A stretch of DNA of 64,000 bases. Origin: Phyllostachys edulis. Lineage: Eukaryota; Streptophyta; Magnoliopsida; Poales; Poaceae. The position numbers and the translations under genes are program-made. Location: NCBI GenBank assembly GCA_036346405.1, contig CM070559.1, positions 42,349,518 through 42,413,517 of the forward strand. Direction: 5' to 3'. Below, one piece after another: positions 11,922 to 22,200 of the stretch. A model generated the notes under the pieces. That model ran no database searches and was not told where the DNA came from. It worked only from the letters and a program-made list of their open reading frames with translations. Position 1 is the stretch's first letter, and every line of letters begins with the position of its first letter.

Positions 11922-13202
11922 TCATCTCACTATGCCAAACGAGCTCGCCACCACCTCCGCAGCACCAGCCTGCGGAGCAACCGCCAGCGTCGTCGACGAA
12001 GGGCTTGTCAAGCTACTTACTTCTTGCGGTGCCCCGGGAGCTTGCGACACCTTCCTCGAAGCCTGACCCGTCACGTCCTCCTTGACATGGCAGGAGCGAT
12101 CCGCGCCAGCAGCCCCAACGGCCCGCAAGGGCGTCGCATTGATTGGCCCACGGCCCTCCAACTCCTCTAGGCCACGAACCCATTTCTTCTTACCTGCATC
12201 GTGATTCGAACACTCCGCCAAGCGAACCGCAGGATCCACGTACGCCCGATTCACGCGGGGCTCACGCACTACTAGCCCCCGTTTCACGTGTTCCTCCCTA
12301 GTGTAGGGGCCCAGAAGCTGCTTCACGGCACACTCGGCCTCGTCAATGGGCAGCACTGCAGGAGTGTCAGACAACAAAGCAAATACATAAAAGAAGAAGC
12401 AAAGCCAAGGGCCGAAGTTAGCACCTGCGCGATCCACTAACTCCAAGGGGGGAACACTATCCCTCGGCTCACCGAGCTTCACGCTCTAGCCCCGGGCCGA
12501 CAGCCACACCTAGACCGCGCAAAACTCTTCCATAAGATCCCTCGTGGACAGCCTTCGCGTCGCGTTAAGCAGCACACAGAACAACGCCTCCTCCCTCGCA
12601 GAGAGATTGATCGTTGGGGAGGGAATAAGTTGAATGGCCCCCCTAGCGGAGCGATGACCGGCGTCGGAAGGGCACTTGTGGTAGAAGCACCACTTGCATC
12701 GATCGGTCTCCCACTGCTACAGGCCCTTGAAGGCGGCAAATCTTGAAGAAGCGCGCCAATTTGGAAGTTGACGCTCCCAAAATTCAGCATTTCACCGATG
12801 TCTTTCTTCTTCTTTGATTGACATCGCCTATTGCGGAGGTACGCGAAGAGCCGTGCCTCCCCGTCGTTTGCCCCCACGGAGCGCAGTACCCACTCGAAGA
12901 CACCGAGTTTGACAATGGAGTTGGGTGTTAGCTGGGCCAGATCGACTCCGTACATCTGAAGCACCTGGACCATCGAATCAACGCACGGTAGGCGGAGATC
13001 CCGTCCAGGAAGACCATGAACACAATCGTCTCATCCTCCCGAGGCGTCGACGCAACCTCCGACCCGGGGCGCGCACATCTTTAAGATCTGCCAGCTTCCC
13101 CTTGTCCTTGAGTGCTCACAACACCTGTAGCGTCACAGTGGAGCTGCCGAGCTCGTTCGTATACGCCACTGCGCTCCCACCATCCTTGTTTCGCTTCGTC
13201 AT
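11922..13202 (-). pseudogene. Antisense ORF of gypsy element ('putative gypsy type transposon' family), broken
   Basis: A minus-strand reading frame lies close to the 3' LTR, an arrangement known for some grass gypsy elements that carry an extra antisense gene of unknown function. It probably starts at the ATG at 13200-13202 (MTKRNKDGGSAVAYTNELG). The recognisable core is VQVLQMYGVDLAQLTPNSIV (about 12972-12910), then GVFEWVLRSVGANDGEARLF and KKKKDIGEMLNFGSVNFQ to about 12765. The frame changes near 12750 and again near 12480, after which a low-complexity alanine-rich tail runs to about 11922. Stops and shifts make it a pseudogene. The family assignment (Pfam Transposase_28) is from memory of the motif. 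Confidence 0.72.
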
Positions 13203-13732
13203 CTCAAGGTGCGGAGGAGCACACGGTGAACAGCAAAGCGTAATGTACTCGCGAGAGCAGGCCGTAGGGGCAAGAGGTAGAACCTAAAGTTTGCGGCCGT
13301 GCGAATGAGGGCGGGGTAAGGGTGACACCCCCTATTTATAGACATAATGCGTCTGCATCAAGGTAGGGCACGGAAGCCGAAAAAGCCACGGGCCAAGCAC
13401 AACATGACATGTGGCCCTCAAACAGGGCATTGAACAAACAACATTATGGCGCACGGGAACCAACAAACGGCGTTAAAGCACATGGCGCCCAACCACTACG
13501 TACGGTACCCAAGGCGTCGCCAAAGCCTCACCCATCATGGCGCGCGGCGCCCGACAACGCCGCGCGGTATCCAAAGGGGCACCATTGGGCCCGCCGTTTC
13601 GGCCCGCACGTCGCAGGAGGGACTTGTCAAAAGAGTGCTTCGCCATGGCGAAGGGGACGGTGTGCTTAGACCCTCCGAGGGAAAGGGCGTGGTTTTTGCC
13701 ATGACGAAACAGGACCTCGACCGCGAGGAGCT

Positions 13733-14271
13733 TGTCGTAGGGGTAGCCCACCGACCCCCACGACCCGGCAAGCACCACAGCCCCCCCCCCCCGGAAGGGG
13801 GCTCGGAGGTCACACCAGGGGCCTTGGAGGGGCCCGAATGCTACAAAGAGCCCTGGAGGGGGCATCTCGCGGGGCCACCTCGAGGCGGCATAGGGGTCGA
13901 AGCCTTCTCGGCTCAGAGCCGCCTTGCAAGATGTGAAGGATCAAAGGATCCCATTGGGCCGGGTGCACCAACCAGGGTAGATAGGGTCTAGAAGGATCCA
14001 CCACGTGTCGAAGGCTACGCATAGGGGCAGGAAAAGTCTCGGCAGCCCCTACCTGTAGGGGACCTTTTTAGGGGTAGATCTGTAATCTCTTATCCCCTTC
14101 TATAAGGCTATAAATAGCCACCTTACCCCATGTAATGATCAAGATTCAGTTTTTCAGGCAAAACAATATACACACTCCACCTGATAACTGATCCCCTCTA
14201 CGAGGACTCCCCGGTAATTCCTAGGCATCGGGGGTCCTCCTCTCTTAATATGTAGTCTTTCTCCTACGACA
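13733..14271 (+). repeat. 3' LTR of the gypsy-type element
   Basis: It starts TGTCGTAGGGGTAGCCCACC and ends CTCCTACGACA. It parallels 8949-9499 throughout, including the C run and a CTATAAATAG box at 14108-14117. TCCAC follows at 14272-14276. Confidence 0.9.
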
Positions 14272-14276
14272 TCCAC

Positions 14277-15833
14277 CGTAAAGAAGTCAAAAGTAAAAGT
14301 AAAAGTAAAAAAAGAAAACAGGTTTATCTTGTTCATATCCTTAATTCCCAGTTGCAGCATAAACCAATCTGGTTTCATCTTAGTTTACCACTAGTGAAAG
14401 TTGAGTTTCACCTTTACACCACCGCCAACCAGACGTCCTCCGAGTTCCCCCACCATTTCAAATTCTAAAACATCCTCCTAACTCCCGAGTCCCGACCAAG
14501 GCGCACAGCAAAAGTACAGAAAAACACCCAGCATCACCCTCCACTGCTTCCATTAAAGCTGACAGCTTTGGGGAAGAACTAGGAGTATGGTACTGTCGCC
14601 CGCGCTCGCCACCACAGCCTTCGCCATCCAATTCAAATCGAACCAACGGTCGGGATAGGACGGCGAAGCGAGGTAACCGCACGGTCTCACAGCCTCTTCC
14701 CCGTCCCGAGGACGAGAGCCCCCAGCATGCATCAGCGAAGGACCACCGGCACGTTGGACAGACAGGAGTGTGAATCGCTCACGTAGCTTTTTAGCACGGA
14801 GCGCACGCTGCGGCATTGAATTGAGGCGCGCCCCAAACTCCCAAAGCTTATCTGTTGTGTCACAGGAGTGCGCCCGCGCGCGCGGTGTGAGAGAGAGGCG
14901 AGGTGAGAACGCGACGCGCCGCGCCAGCCTTGTTGGCTTGCTCGCGCGCGCCTGCACGAGCACAGCGCGGCATGGCAGGCGGGCGCGCGCAACACGGCCG
15001 CGCGGCTCCCGAGGCCAGCCCCCCGCGCGCGTGTGCGTGTGCTGCTGCTGCTGCGGCGGCCCGCTCGGCAACGGAACAAGGCTGTTCTTTTTGGAGGACA
15101 CACCGCGTCACCGAGGCGAGGCAAACACGAGAAAAGTGGAGAAGCACCGCACACCCCCAACCAAAAGCGCTACCAAAGCGCGAGTGCATGCACGAGCATG
15201 GCCCAGCCAACCACTCATGACTCACCACCGTCTGCTGATCTACTCCCTTTCCATCAACATAGCCGCGACGTTAATAGCTGAAAATTAACAAGAGGGTACA
15301 TGGGGAGTAACTTGACTACTTACTGCTAATCTGCGATTATCACGGCTTAGGATGTACTACTAATAATCCGAGACTGCACTGAAGCAAAACAAGGGCACTA
15401 AAAGCTCAATAAGCTAAAGCAAGATGGCTTTTGTTCAAGCAAAAAACTAAATCTTGCAGGTACGGGAGTTTCATAAGATCCGTTGCATAAAATTAGTACG
15501 GCAGCTGCATGGGATCCGTTTGCTAGTGGAAATGACTCGGTGGATCAGTAGATTAGCAGCAGACATTGGCATCCACCTTGACACCCAAAGATTCGACAAA
15601 AAGTACCGTTCCCAAACAAAAGCTTGAACAAAAAAGAGTGCTTGGCGCCGTCAATATAACCGTTACTACTCTCATTTAGACCTGATCACTTTCGAGCATT
15701 AAATTACATCTCAGCATGCACATGGTCATGGGGTTAATTTTTATTTACTTGATTAAAGTTCAGGTATTCTTTCCATGTATAGCGAAAAAGTAGAGAAAAA
15801 AAGAAGCAACTTTCTCTAAAAGAAAACGGCAAG
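14277..15833. other. Intergenic region downstream of the host gene, no gene recognised
   Basis: Segment 14277-14420 has a short AAAGT(A) repeat. Segment 14850-15070 is very rich in GCGCGC and open in every frame, as expected from composition, with no recognisable motif. Segment 15290-15830 is ordinary AT-rich sequence and probably includes the 3' UTR of the minus-strand gene; a TTTATT at about 15740 could be its polyadenylation signal read on the minus strand. Confidence 0.5.
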
Positions 15834-17016
15834 CTAGCGCCAGTGACCAGCGGCGAGCCGCTCGACCTTGACGGCGATCTCTGGCGGTATCCGTACGACG
15901 GGCCGCGGCCGCTCCTTGCACCGCCGGAGGTCGAGCCCGAGCGCGTCCGACACGTCCTCGGAGCTCCACCCGGCTCGACGGAGCGAGTCGGAGTACCTGT
16001 CGGCCTTCAGCAGAAGCGCGTCGAGCACCGCGTCGGCGTCCACCGCAGGCGTCTCCTCGCCGTCGAACAGACCGGAGGCTGCCACCTCGACCATCTCGTT
16101 CACCTCCGTGTCCCTCCACCCGCCTTTCTTCAGCACGGACCCAAGCCTGTCCAGGTAGTTGTCCACCCAGTGCGGGGTCCTCGATCTCCTGGCCGGTGGC
16201 GACGAGCACCCAGAGGACGAGGACGCAGTGGAGGCCTCCGAGGAGGACGAGTCGCGGCGTCGCCGGTCGGACGCGGCGTCGCTCCAGAACTCGATCCAGC
16301 GCGGGGCCTTGCCGCCGCAGGCCGCGTCGAGGCTGCGGCGCATGTACGGCGTTGTCTCGCCGGAGGACGGCCGCACCGACGAGGGGACCCGCAGGTCCAG
16401 CGGCTGGAAGGAGGAGTCACGGGTAAAGAAGTGGAGGATGTCGAGGCCACAGCAGAGCACCCGGTCGTCGGTGACGAAGAAGACGGGGTTCCCGGCGAGG
16501 CAGGGGCGGCAGGGCAGGAAGCACCGGTCGAACAGCGGCACGAGTAGCGGCGCGCGGCGGATGGCGGAGCGCGCGAGACGCAGGGCGCGGTCCGGGTCGG
16601 CCGGCCTCGGCCCCAGCAGCGCGGCCACAGCGCACCCGCGCGATCTGCAGCGACGCCGCCGCGATGGGCAGATCGAACGCCGACCGCAGCCCCGCGCGCG
16701 TCCGCCAGTCCGGGAACCCCGGGCCGGACGGCAGCCCCATGGCCAGCACCGCGCGCAGGTCGGGCGGGAACGCGAAGCCCATCTCGGCCTCGGCGCGCGC
16801 CAGCTCGGCGTCGGAGAGCCCCGGGAGCACGGCCACCCCGGACGCCCTGAGGTGGGCGAGCACCGCGGCCGCCAGGGCGTTGAACGAGTGTAGGCCATGT
16901 CTCGGCGACGCGGACGCCGACGAGGGACCCGCCGCGGCGCGCGTGGACAGACGGCGCAGCCCGGCCGCGTGCGCCACCGGGGACAGGCCTGCCATCCGAT
17001 GGTCCACGTCCACCAT
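15834..17016 (-). pseudogene. Plant-conserved single-exon gene of unknown function (possible SMI1/KNR4-like fold), two frameshifts
   Basis: This is the only convincing host gene. The start is the ATG at 17014-17016 in a good context (GCAATGG) and the stop is TAG at 15834-15836; the span fits about 394 residues once the frame is followed. The N-terminal third reads MAGLSPVAHAAGLRRLSTRA, then GFAFPPDLRAVLAMGLPSGP and GFPDWR, resembling SMI1/KNR4-type modules. The middle reads CLPC-rich LFDRCFLPCRPCLAGNPVFF and VTDDRVLCCGLDILHFF. After a serine-rich linker, the C-terminal domain has PHWVDNYLDRLGSVLKKGGW and WSSEDVSDALGLDL. Arabidopsis has similar proteins without known function. The frame moves twice within 30 bp, at C runs 16635-16637 and 16611-16614 (plus strand), each apparently one base short. 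It may therefore be a recent pseudogene or an intact gene with assembly errors; everything else looks conserved. Confidence 0.8.
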
Positions 17017-17160
17017 TGCAACCGTCGTAGTATATACCCGCTCTCCCCTCCGTAGGTCCTCTGCTTTCACAAGTGCACTAAGCTTGGAGAAGGTAATGGC
17101 GAGTCAGGAGTGAGCGATTACTAGTAGGCTAGAGACGGGGTTGGAAGGGAGGAGGCGGGG

Positions 17161-17170
17161 ATTATATAGG
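17161..17170 (-). promoter_or_regulatory. TATA box of the minus-strand host gene
   Basis: On the minus strand the segment reads CCTATATAAT. It lies about 145 bp upstream of the start codon at 17016, leaving room for a 5' UTR of roughly 110 bp. The CT-rich stretch just downstream fits a plant 5' leader. Confidence 0.6.
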
Positions 17171-18540
17171 GGAGGCGACCATTGCCCATCGCGTGGTACG
17201 GGTGCTGGGGCCACGGCAGAGATCCTTGGGTCACCAAGTAGGGGGAGGCGGGGAGCAAGGAAAGGAGGGAGGAGCAGAACACAAGTTGGGAGGGGAGGTG
17301 ATATTCTTGAGCCGTTGAGTTGGGAATCTTCGCCTAAAATGACCCGCTCTCCGACGGAATAGTAAAACTATATTAAGGCATCTTGTATGCTATTTAGACT
17401 TTTAAGGTATTCTAAACATTGAAATTGCCAATAAAAATTTGAAGAAAAATACAATCTATGAAACATAATTAAAGTATATATTTTGATGTAAGAAAATAAT
17501 TGAGCATAATAAGTTATTGAGGTTTTTAGAAACTACCCATTTTTCATCGTGCATAGATCATGTAGCTGCATATCCATATTCTTACTCTATTAGTTATTTT
17601 TTTTCCAAATTGTATGCATGCATATGTACCTCTATTTAATCTCAATCAATACATTGATTATATGTACGACAAATTATCTTATTAGTTTACATACGTATAC
17701 ACCGATACACCATGGACGACCTATCTTGAACTTATCTATTCTCGTCGTCACAGTTTTTTTTGTTTCAACCTCCAACAGTAAGCCTAAATCTTGATCGATC
17801 CCTATTAGCAGCTACCCCTTCAATACAATACTTTATCACATAGTTATCTTTTACTTATCCTCAATTATTGCTTAATGCTAACCATTGCGACATCAACACG
17901 CATACACATGCAACAGTCGTCGATCTCAGCTGGGGAAACGTGCCATGCTCTCTCTTGTGATATTGAGCATATTCCCTACGGCTGCGCCATCTCTACTCCA
18001 AGCTTTTTGCTCCTCTGCCTATATACGCTCACACTTCTATTCGTACGGATGCATGTATGTACATACACATGTATGATGTTATACATGCTTGACATTGTCT
18101 TCTCTCATATCGGTCGCTTTCTCACTAACCACGACGACCTCTCATCTTTACTAATATCGGTATGTCTGCTTTAGTCGTTGTCTAACAATATGTAGAATCT
18201 TTTGTCCATCGTCGGTGACGACATGCCCTCACTAGTGATGGCACGCTCCTAGCTACCTTATGGCCCCATATCGTCCATAGTTCGTCTTCAATATACAAAG
18301 CTTTATGTCCTCTTTGCCAGGGCTTTCCCATCATAAAGTTTCTTTGGCCACTAACTTCTTCAACAATACCGATGCTCACAACTTGTCATCATGCCCATTG
18401 GCTCCTTCAATACTGGATTTTTCTTCAATGGCTCCTACAAGCAGCACAGTATTGTCCTCATCTTCGTTGTCGCCGCCTCGGATCTTCGCTTCCCCGTGGG
18501 CCAATATCTTCTTGTAGGACAGATCAATGCCACTGCACTC
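17171..18540. other. Upstream intergenic region, no gene recognised
   Basis: AT-rich sequence with many short frames on both strands and none over about 100 codons. Segment 18183-18540 is less AT-rich and has short frames on both strands, but no motif I can name. Confidence 0.5.
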
Positions 18541-18547
18541 TTTCGTG

Positions 18548-19255
18548 GTCTCATCCGACACCATTCGTGCTACCCTCGCTATAACTTGTATTTTTAATCA
18601 AACTTTCAGTTATTTTTTATTTTTATTCCATAGAAAGCAACAAGATAAACACGTGACATTGAGAGCGAACGTGTTGTCTTCTTTTGTGTTTTCTCCGACA
18701 CCATTCGTGCCATCCTCGTTATATTTTTTAAAATTTCACATTTTAGTTATTTTTATTGGAGTTCGTATACAAATCAAATTGCTAAATTTCTTTAATTTAT
18801 TCTAATTTTTTATTTATTTAGGGATTTTACTTTGGAATTCGTATGTAAATCAAATTGCAAATTTACTTTTATTTTTTATTCCAAACTTCAGTTCTTTTTT
18901 CTTAGAATTAAATGTCTGAATCCAATTGCTAAGTTTTCTTTAATTTTTATTTGAAATACAATTATTTAGGGATTTTACTTTAGAATTCGTATTGAAATTA
19001 AATTACTAATGTTATTTTATTTTCATTCTGAACTTCATATTTTTTGGTTATTTTATTTTATTTATTCTGAATTTTAGTTTTATTGTACTCAACATTGACT
19101 CTTTCTTTTAATCTAGACCGTTATAATCTGGACGCACCACGATCGACGGTGTAGATCTTTCTCATTTTTCACCAATTAACGTGAGAATTTCTAACCCTTG
19201 AGAGCGAACGTGATGACTTCTTTTGACTCTACTTTAATAATATAATAGATAGATA
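18548..19255. repeat. AT-rich block of degenerate tandem repeats
   Basis: Units of roughly 130-150 bp recur. Each holds a version of TTTAGGGATTTTACTTTGGA, TTCGTATGTAAATCAAATTG and TTTATTCCAAACTTCAG (near 18760, 18825, 18970). CCGACACCATTCGTGC occurs at about 18548 and 18698, and GAGAGCGAACGTG at about 18660 and 19200. It ends in AATATAATAGATAGATAG, a tail often seen at the ends of grass DNA transposons. Superfamily not determined. Confidence 0.5.
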
Positions 19256-22200
19256 GTTTTCCTCCACAAATGAATTGGCAAAAATATCACCCGTGCTCAA
19301 AACTCACGGGAGGTGACCTATTGTGTCCTGGGTGCACGGTAAATGAACTTCCATTCGGCATGAGCCGACCTGCTGCAGTGTTTTCTCACTGCAGGTGTCA
19401 TTTTTATTATTTTGTTTATAGGAAAGGATGCTATTTTTACTATTTTATTTAAAAAACATGCTAAATAAGCAAAAAACTCGTTCAATTGTTATCTCTTCGT
19501 TTTTTACTCCTCGCTCCCAACGAGAGAACGATACGAATCACTATGCTAGAGAGTGACCTCGGCCAGCATTTGTCTCGCTGTTAACTTGCCTCATCCGGCT
19601 CATGATGATGACTAATGACTCAAGAGCTCGGTGCGAGAGTTGTAAATGGACCTGATCAGGATAAGCCCGGCCTAATACCTCTGATACTTCGTATGGTTCG
19701 GACCTGTCAGGACTCGCATAAGCATATAGCAAATTAGAAAGTTTAGGTCTAAGATTGGAGACGCAAGTGATAGAACAGTGCAAGTTTAGGACCCACGACG
19801 TACTTTTGTCGAGATTAGTCGTATGATTGTGTCTAAGAACCAACTAGAAAGACGGGAAGATGCAGCAATGGTACATGGCACCTGGACCTATGGCATCTGA
19901 TCTCAGGAGCCAAAAGGTTCGGGGAACGATTGCATATGGCGCCTTGCCAGAGGAGAGGTCCATGCAGCTAGAAGCGTGCGTTTGAACGATCTTTTATGGT
20001 ACACTCGACTTAAATCAATTTAACATGGACTGTCTATTTTTAAAGATATAATGGTTCGGATTATTTATGATTTAGTTATACTATACCTAGTAGTAGAATC
20101 CCGGTAGGGTAAAATTGTCCATGTGAGATCACATGGCATAAGAGTAATATTTTCAACTCTAGTTAAAAAAGCTCATAATACCCTCATGAAAAAAATATAA
20201 ATATAAAGAAAAGTTAACAGATCAATGATCAAATTTGATTTATACTACTACCATATACTACCGGTAGAATGTACCGCCAAATTTCTCCGCTTGAATAGTT
20301 GAATATGAGGTTCAATTGTTGCTGAGTTGGCTGAGATGTTCGTCTCCTAGACAACAAACAATATTCCGGGGAAAAAACTGATAAGATTTCAAGGAAAAAA
20401 AAGTTTTCCATTGACGAAGAAAAGATGCTCGCGTTATTCACGTTCGGTACTCACTGTACGAGCATGTGTGCACTGAACACATTATTCAAGAAGGAATCTA
20501 ATCTGGATGAAAAAGATGGGGTGCATTTTAGACTTTTAGTCTTTAGATAGGATCGAAGTGGCCTACAATGGGAAACAAATAAGTTTGCATGAATCCCGAG
20601 TGCATTCTCAAGACGGCCATTGTTTTAATAAAATATGTTTCTGTTCTTTTGAACATAGTTTGATTACCAGCAGCATCAATCCGGTCTTATTCTGAGTGTA
20701 AGACAATCTCCTAATCTTTCACTATATCTGCAGTAATATTGAGCTGAATTTGCCGTGCAAGCTGTGAGTGCCTGTGCTTTTCTTCTCCATGGACGTGCAA
20801 TTATTTGCATGACTACGGTGATACTTATTAATTATTATCGCCTTTCGGTGGTTGCACAGTAGATACACATTAAACCACCAGTAAATCGGACCTAATTCCG
20901 CATGAACGACTGAACGTTTGGCCTGGACAAGATGCACACGTTCCCAAACTAGCTTATCATCAAGATGGCTTAGTTGACTTACTGGGCAAATCAAAGGATG
21001 AAAGACTAATGAGCCAAGGCCACTACTACCTCCCTCGAGAAACTTATAGTTGATCAGAGATGAGACAAGGAGAAGCTGGTCCATAGCAACTGTACATGTT
21101 ATCTTGTCAGAGCTCTATTACATTTCTCCCTTCCTGTGATGGCAGTGGGGGCCAAGCTAATACGCACGAAGCCTCCAAGTTGGTGAGATACCGAGATTTC
21201 CAAGAGCTCGTGGTCGTCGCCGTCTGACTTCTGATGCTTGCGAGTCTCACGTTTTCGACTGGTGCTATGCTGTTCCTCGATCGATTGCTTGCAGCAGTGG
21301 CTCTACGGAGCAAAACTGAGATGAACAGTACTTTGGACCTTATTGTCAAGGGGAATCTCTGAGCTTCCTTTCCTTTCTCTGGTATTTTTAGTCAGGTAAA
21401 TAGTACCGCCAAAGAAAGGTAGCTATGAACTTTCCTTAGTGCTGCCTCACGCTCTCTATTACTGAAATGATGTTTTACCTTTATAATTAATTAGCTAGCG
21501 CATGTTCACCTGTTAAACTTGCCATTCTCTAGTCTCTCTGTTACTGAAGCTCAATCAACTGCAGGAAGATCGATCCAACACTTTTTCTTTGGAGGTACAC
21601 ACGGAGAAGGCTAGCTGTCCTTCCTTCAAGTGACTGGTCTCAATCAGGTTACACTCCAGGAAAGATTAGGACTCAAGATCGAGCCAATTAGAGGATTGGT
21701 CGTCCTTAATGACTGAATTGGAGTGTGCACTAAGACTAGGTTACCATGCTTTGATTCTAGGTTGATGTCGGACAAGACTAGCAGTCACGCTCCATACGAA
21801 ATCATTCATTCGCCAATTAATCGAGACAAGGGATCATCGCGATTCACCGATCACAACGCGAATGTTTTGTTCAGCGAACAGGTGTTGGTTTTCAACAGTG
21901 GCAGTAACAGTTCCCTGACGCCATCGTCTCACCGAACAGTGCCCCTCTATTTAGAAATTCTGCCTCCCAATTCTAGGTTTCAACTCTCAGCTCACAGTAG
22001 CTTGTAACCATGCGGTTTGTTCACTCTTTCTTCCCCCTCATCTCCCTTCCTTTGCCGGTGTCACTCTGACGCCAGTGCACTCAAACCGGTGACACCATCT
22101 ATTAGTAGTAGTAGTAGTAGTAGTACCCGTAAGCTCTATTTTCACGCTGATTAGTGGCAAATGAAGCAAAAATTCTCGCAGCATGCAAAAATAACCTGTA

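Larger units (their letters stand above)
8949..14271 (+). mobile_element. Non-autonomous gypsy-type LTR retrotransposon with both LTRs and TSD
   Basis: Two related LTRs (8949-9499 and 13733-14271) bound a 4.2-kb interior, and the 5-bp sequence TCCAC is duplicated exactly at 8944-8948 and 14272-14276. Inside are a primer-binding-site-like sequence (9500-9520), a broken gag on the plus strand, and a broken ORF on the minus strand near the 3' LTR of the 'putative gypsy type transposon' kind. No protease, reverse transcriptase or integrase motif is visible, so it must have relied on proteins made elsewhere. The region 10748-11767 is later insertion material. The LTRs differ at many sites, so the copy is not young. 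Confidence 0.9.

Noticed and set aside
14553..15288. Several overlapping long frames on both strands
   Set aside because: The stretch is GCGC-rich, so stops are rare in every frame; products are arginine/alanine-rich without structure.
15843..17113. Plus-strand frames of 234, 244 and 149 codons
   Set aside because: They are shadows of the minus-strand host gene; its conserved motifs read only on the minus strand.
20085..20280. Possible inverted repeat around CTAGTAGTAGAATCCCGG and ACTACTACCATATACTACCGG
   Set aside because: Arms are short and poorly matched, and there is no target duplication.
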